Below, one piece after another: positions 6,862-9,348 of a stretch of 9,348 nucleotides of DNA. The notes below the pieces were generated by a model. That model searched no databases and was not told the origin of the DNA. It saw only the letters and a list, made by a program, of their open reading frames with translations. The stretch lies in the NCBI GenBank assembly GCA_007121115.1, contig SKMI01000175.1, positions 1-9,348 on the forward strand, read 5' to 3'. The DNA is from Paracoccaceae bacterium. GTDB lineage: Bacteria; Pseudomonadota; Alphaproteobacteria; Rhodobacterales; Rhodobacteraceae. Within the stretch, counting starts at the first letter, position 1. Each line of letters opens with the position of its first letter. A program made the translations under genes and the position numbers.

Positions 6862-7602
6862 ATGGACCTTCAGACGCTGTTCTGGCTGACGCTCGCGCTG
6901 GGTGCGGGGGCGATTTCCAAGGGCGCGACCGGGCTGGGCCTGCCGCTGATCGCGCTGCCGCTGCTGACCGCACTGGTGGGGTTGCAACAGGCCATCGGCA
7001 TCATGCTGGTGCCGATCATCGTCACCAACCTCTATCAGATCTGGGCCTATCGCGCCGCGCGGGCGCTGCCGGGGCTGGCGTTCCTGCCGTGGTTCCTCGG
7101 CCTCGGCGCGGTGGGGATAGGGCTGGGCACCTGGGCGCTGGACACGTTGCCCGAGCAGATGCTCGAGGCCGGGCTGGGCGCAATGCTGCTGGCCTATGTA
7201 GCGCTGCGGCTGGCAAAGCCCGGCTTCGTGCTGTCCAAGGCGGCGGGGCGGCGGCTGGGGCCGGTGGCGGGGCTGGCAGCGGGCATGCTGCAGGGCGCGA
7301 CCGGGATCGCCGCCCCCGCCGGCGTGACCTTTATCCACGCGCTGGGGCTGGAACGTTGCGCGACGGTCTTCGCGGTCTCGGCCATGTTCCTGGGCTTTGC
7401 GCTGGTGCAGCTTCCGGCGCTGGTGGTGGCGGGCATCTATCAGGCGCACTGGCTCGGGCTGGGGCTTTTCGCCTGCATCCCGGTCTTTGCCTTCATGCCC
7501 GTGGGCGCCTGGCTGGGCCGGATCAGCAGCCCGCGCGCCTTCGACCTGATGATCCTTGCCTTCCTGACATTGGCCGGGGCGCGCATGGTGATCGGCGCCT
7601 GA
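6862..7602 (+). CDS. TauE/SafE family membrane permease (putative sulfite/organoanion exporter)
   Basis: A 246-residue integral membrane protein with about seven or eight helices. It shows two internally similar halves, each starting with a glycine-rich helix: GAGAISKGATGLGLPLIALPLL near residues 12-34, and GLAAGMLQGATGIAAPAGV near 137-155. This repeat with paired GATG motifs is diagnostic of TauE/SafE (formerly DUF81). Members export sulfite, sulfoacetate or other small anions, but many have unknown substrates. The start is ATG 6862, with AAAGGA five bases upstream; an alternative GTG at 6805 would add a 19-residue polar extension and is rejected. It is divergent from the isomerase gene and 109 bases ahead of the Gfo/Idh gene. 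It may remove an anionic by-product of the pathway, or be an importer; this is inference from position. Confidence 0.9.
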   Translation: MDLQTLFWLTLALGAGAISKGATGLGLPLIALPLLTALVGLQQAIGIMLVPIIVTNLYQIWAYRAARALPGLAFLPWFLGLGAVGIGLGTWALDTLPEQMLEAGLGAMLLAYVALRLAKPGFVLSKAAGRRLGPVAGLAAGMLQGATGIAAPAGVTFIHALGLERCATVFAVSAMFLGFALVQLPALVVAGIYQAHWLGLGLFACIPVFAFMPVGAWLGRISSPRAFDLMILAFLTLAGARMVIGA

Positions 7603-7620
7603 GCGGCATGACATTCACGC

Positions 7621-7649
7621 TTGACCGGAGCGCCGCGCCGAGGCTAAGT
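7621..7649 (+). promoter_or_regulatory. Putative promoter of the Gfo/Idh-DUF993 operon
   Basis: A -35-like TTGACC at 7621-7626 is followed after 17 bases by CTAAGT (7644-7649) as a weak -10. The -10 overlaps the perfect dyad at 7648-7663, so a protein bound there would block initiation. The rest of the 109-base gap after the TauE/SafE gene holds only the dyad and the ribosome site. Confidence 0.4.
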
Positions 7650-7665
7650 AACCATTAGGTTACAT
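7646..7665. promoter_or_regulatory. Putative TetR operator, copy 2 (ahead of Gfo/Idh gene)
   Basis: A perfect inverted repeat GTAACC-ATTA-GGTTAC at 7648-7663 sits in a short AT-rich patch of a very GC-rich intergenic region, 48 bases before the Gfo/Idh start codon. It overlaps the expected -10/+1 region of a promoter with TTGACC at 7621-7626, the usual position for a repressor site. It shares 16 of 20 positions with the copy at 5851-5870. Confidence 0.68.
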
Positions 7666-7711
7666 AAAGGCACCCGACCGGTGTGCCACCAGTCAGGGAG
7701 GACACGGGGAA

Positions 7712-8863
7712 ATGGGCGAACAGCGGCTTGGCCTGATCATGCATGGCGTCACCGGGCGCATGGGCTACAACCAGCACCTCGTGCGCTCGGTTCTGGCAAT
7801 CCGCGATCAGGGCGGGATCATGCTGAAGAACGGCGACCGGCTGGTCCCGGACCCGATCCTTGTGGGCCGCAACGCCGACCGGGTCCGCGCGGTGGCGGAA
7901 CGTCACGGGGTCACGCGCTGGTCGGACGATCTGGACGCAGCACTCGCCAACCCCGATGACACCGTGTTCTTCGACGCGGGCACCACGCAGATGCGCGCGC
8001 AACTGCTGGAACGCGCGCTGGCGGCGGGCAAGCATGTCTATTGCGAAAAGCCCACCTCGGACGATCTGGACACGGCGGTGAAGCTTGCCCGCACCGCGCG
8101 CGCCTCGGGGCTGAAACACGGGGTGGTGCAGGACAAGCTGTTCCTGCCCGGCCTGATGAAGCTCGCCATGCTGCGCGACGCCGGGTTCTTCGGCAAGATC
8201 CTCTCTGTGCGGGGCGAATTCGGCTACTGGGTGTTCGAAGGCGACTGGCAGCAGGCGCAGCGGCCTTCGTGGAACTATCGCGTGGCCGATGGCGGCGGCA
8301 TCATCCTCGATATGCTGTGCCACTGGCGGTATGTGCTCGACAACCTGTTCGGCGAGGTGCGCGCGGTGTCCTGTCTCGGCGCCACGCATATCCCGGAACG
8401 GGTGGACGAGGGCGGGAACCGCTACGCGGCGGACGCCGACGATGCCGCCTATGCCACGTTCGAACTGGAGGACGGGGTAATCGCGCACATCAACTCGTCC
8501 TGGACCGTCCGGGTGCGGCGCGATGATCTGGTGACGTTTCAGGTGGACGGCACGCATGGCTCGGCGGTGGCCGGGCTGCACAAATGCTTCACCCAACACC
8601 GGGTGAACACGCCGAAACCCGTCTGGAACCCGGACCAGCCGCAGACCATGAACTTCTTCGACGACTGGGAGGAAGTGCCCGACAACTGGCCCGCCGACAA
8701 CGGTTTCAAGGTGCAGTGGGAGATGTTCCTGCGCCATGTGGCCGAGGATGCGCCCTGGCCCTACGGGCTGGAAGCGGGGGCCAAGGGCGTGCAGCTTGCT
8801 GCACTCGGGCTGCAATCGTGGAAGGAACGCCGCTGGCTGGACGTCCCAGTGCTGGAGTTCTGA
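7712..8863 (+). CDS. Gfo/Idh/MocA family NAD(P)-dependent oxidoreductase
   Basis: A 383-residue cytoplasmic dehydrogenase acting on sugars, inositols or their acids. The N-terminal Rossmann domain begins LIMHGVTGRMG (residues 8-18) and holds the CEKP motif (111-114), where the Lys is a conserved active-site residue. The C-terminal domain carries GGGIILDMLCHW (194-205), the family's substrate/catalytic helix with Asp200 and His204. The dinucleotide loop GVTGRMG is unusual, resembling the DapB reductase loop more than the common GxGxxG of this family, and is followed by an insertion of about 20 residues before the strand ending in ILVGRN. The start is fixed by GGGAGGA nine bases before the ATG. 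Its promoter region contains the perfect copy of the shared dyad. The DUF993 gene follows after four bases. It probably oxidises a hydroxyl of the imported substrate; substrate and position are unknown. Confidence 0.92.
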   Translation: MGEQRLGLIMHGVTGRMGYNQHLVRSVLAIRDQGGIMLKNGDRLVPDPILVGRNADRVRAVAERHGVTRWSDDLDAALANPDDTVFFDAGTTQMRAQLLERALAAGKHVYCEKPTSDDLDTAVKLARTARASGLKHGVVQDKLFLPGLMKLAMLRDAGFFGKILSVRGEFGYWVFEGDWQQAQRPSWNYRVADGGGIILDMLCHWRYVLDNLFGEVRAVSCLGATHIPERVDEGGNRYAADADDAAYATFELEDGVIAHINSSWTVRVRRDDLVTFQVDGTHGSAVAGLHKCFTQHRVNTPKPVWNPDQPQTMNFFDDWEEVPDNWPADNGFKVQWEMFLRHVAEDAPWPYGLEAGAKGVQLAALGLQSWKERRWLDVPVLEF

Positions 8864-8867
8864 GGCG

Positions 8868-9348
8868 ATGGCCGTCATCACCCTGCCGCACCCGGACGGC
8901 ACACTGAAACCCCATACTTTGACCGGCACACCCGTGCCACTGGCCCGGCGCCGCGCCGATACCTTCCCGCGCGTGGCCTTTGCCGCTGCGCATGTGGTGG
9001 CCGATCCACTGGCCGTGCATGACCCGTGGCTGACGCCGGCCATCGACTGGGACCGGACGCTGGGGTTTCGGCACCGGCTCTGGGACCTTGGGCTCGGGGT
9101 GGCCGAGGCGATGGACACCGCGCAGCGCGGCATGGGGCTGGGCTGGCCGGAGGCGCAGGAGCTGATCCGCCGCGCGCTGGCCGAGGCCGCAAGCCGCGAT
9201 GACGCGCTGATCGCCTGCGGCGCCGGGACCGACCATCTGGACCCCGGCGCAGGCGTCACCATCGACGATATCCTGCGCGCCTATGACGAACAGTTCGAGG
9301 TGATCGAAGGCTACGGCGGGCGCATCATCCTGATGGCCAGCCGCGCCC
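8868..9348 (+). CDS. DUF993 family protein, dihydrodipicolinate synthase-like, 3' truncated by window edge
   Basis: An open frame from ATG 8868 runs through the window end and gives 160 residues of a larger protein. The segments RVAFAAAHVVADP, AIDWDRTLGFRHRLW, GLGVAEAMDTAQRGMGLGW and ALIACGAGTDHL match DUF993, a family annotated as related to dihydrodipicolinate synthase (class I aldolase TIM barrel, about 380 residues when complete). The Schiff-base lysine expected of that superfamily would lie beyond the window. The gene begins four bases after the Gfo/Idh stop, so the two are cotranscribed and probably coupled. I infer an aldolase- or lyase-type carbon-carbon step acting on the product of the dehydrogenase. 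Family recognition is from memory of motifs; the reaction is not established. Confidence 0.82.
   Translation, partial: MAVITLPHPDGTLKPHTLTGTPVPLARRRADTFPRVAFAAAHVVADPLAVHDPWLTPAIDWDRTLGFRHRLWDLGLGVAEAMDTAQRGMGLGWPEAQELIRRALAEAASRDDALIACGAGTDHLDPGAGVTIDDILRAYDEQFEVIEGYGGRIILMASRA

Noticed and set aside
7655..9262. A 535-codon minus-strand open frame opposite the Gfo/Idh and DUF993 genes.
   Set aside because: It is the antisense shadow of two well-supported plus-strand genes; composition is low-complexity His/Arg/Val and no motif is visible.
1..9348. tRNA, rRNA, CRISPR, insertion sequences, integrase or phage attachment sites.
   Set aside because: No RNA gene folds, direct repeat arrays, transposase-like proteins or terminal repeats were seen; every sizeable stretch is covered by ordinary metabolic genes.

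Overview
The window looks like a chromosomal segment of a high-GC alphaproteobacterium, most likely of the Rhodobacterales (roseobacter/Paracoccaceae type). I base this on the base composition, the strong G/C third-position codon bias, the dense overlapping genes and the gene families present: a tripartite tricarboxylate transporter, a TauE/SafE permease, DUF993 and Gfo/Idh enzymes. No lineage marker such as rRNA is present, so the assignment is an inference.

Left block (about 1-1884, + strand): three tightly overlapping genes. They encode an MddA/isoprenylcysteine-methyltransferase-like membrane protein (probably cut at its 5' end by the window edge), a UbiG-like SAM methyltransferase, and a small DUF4149 membrane protein. 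They look like one translationally coupled operon, with no obvious link to the rest.

Right block (1917-9348): a substrate uptake and catabolism locus built from two oppositely oriented arms. The minus-strand arm, read right to left, is a sugar phosphate isomerase/epimerase-like TIM barrel (6744-5866), then tctC-tctB-tctA (a tripartite tricarboxylate transporter), then a TetR-family regulator overlapping the end of tctA. The plus-strand arm is a TauE/SafE permease (6862-7602), a Gfo/Idh/MocA oxidoreductase (7712-8863) and the first 160 codons of a DUF993 dihydrodipicolinate-synthase-like gene (8868 to the window end), which runs off the edge.

The most interesting signal is regulatory. A near-identical AT-rich dyad (consensus AAGTAACCATnnGGTTnnAT) occurs in the window at two places: ahead of tctC (5851-5870) and ahead of the Gfo/Idh gene (7646-7665). 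The second copy is a perfect inverted repeat, GTAACC-ATTA-GGTTAC. These are the expected size and symmetry of a TetR-family operator, and the locus encodes a TetR protein as the last gene of the transporter arm. I infer a local regulon in which one TetR protein controls both import of a carboxylate-bearing compound (TctCBA) and its breakdown (Gfo/Idh oxidation, isomerase, DUF993 aldolase-like step), with feedback on its own synthesis. The substrate is unknown. A carboxylated sugar or polyol fits the enzymes. A sulfonated compound is a more speculative option because of the TauE/SafE gene.

No RNA genes, insertion sequences, CRISPR arrays or phage features were seen. No stretch over 300 bases lacks a gene; the longest gaps (100, 117 and 109 bases) are promoter regions and are described.
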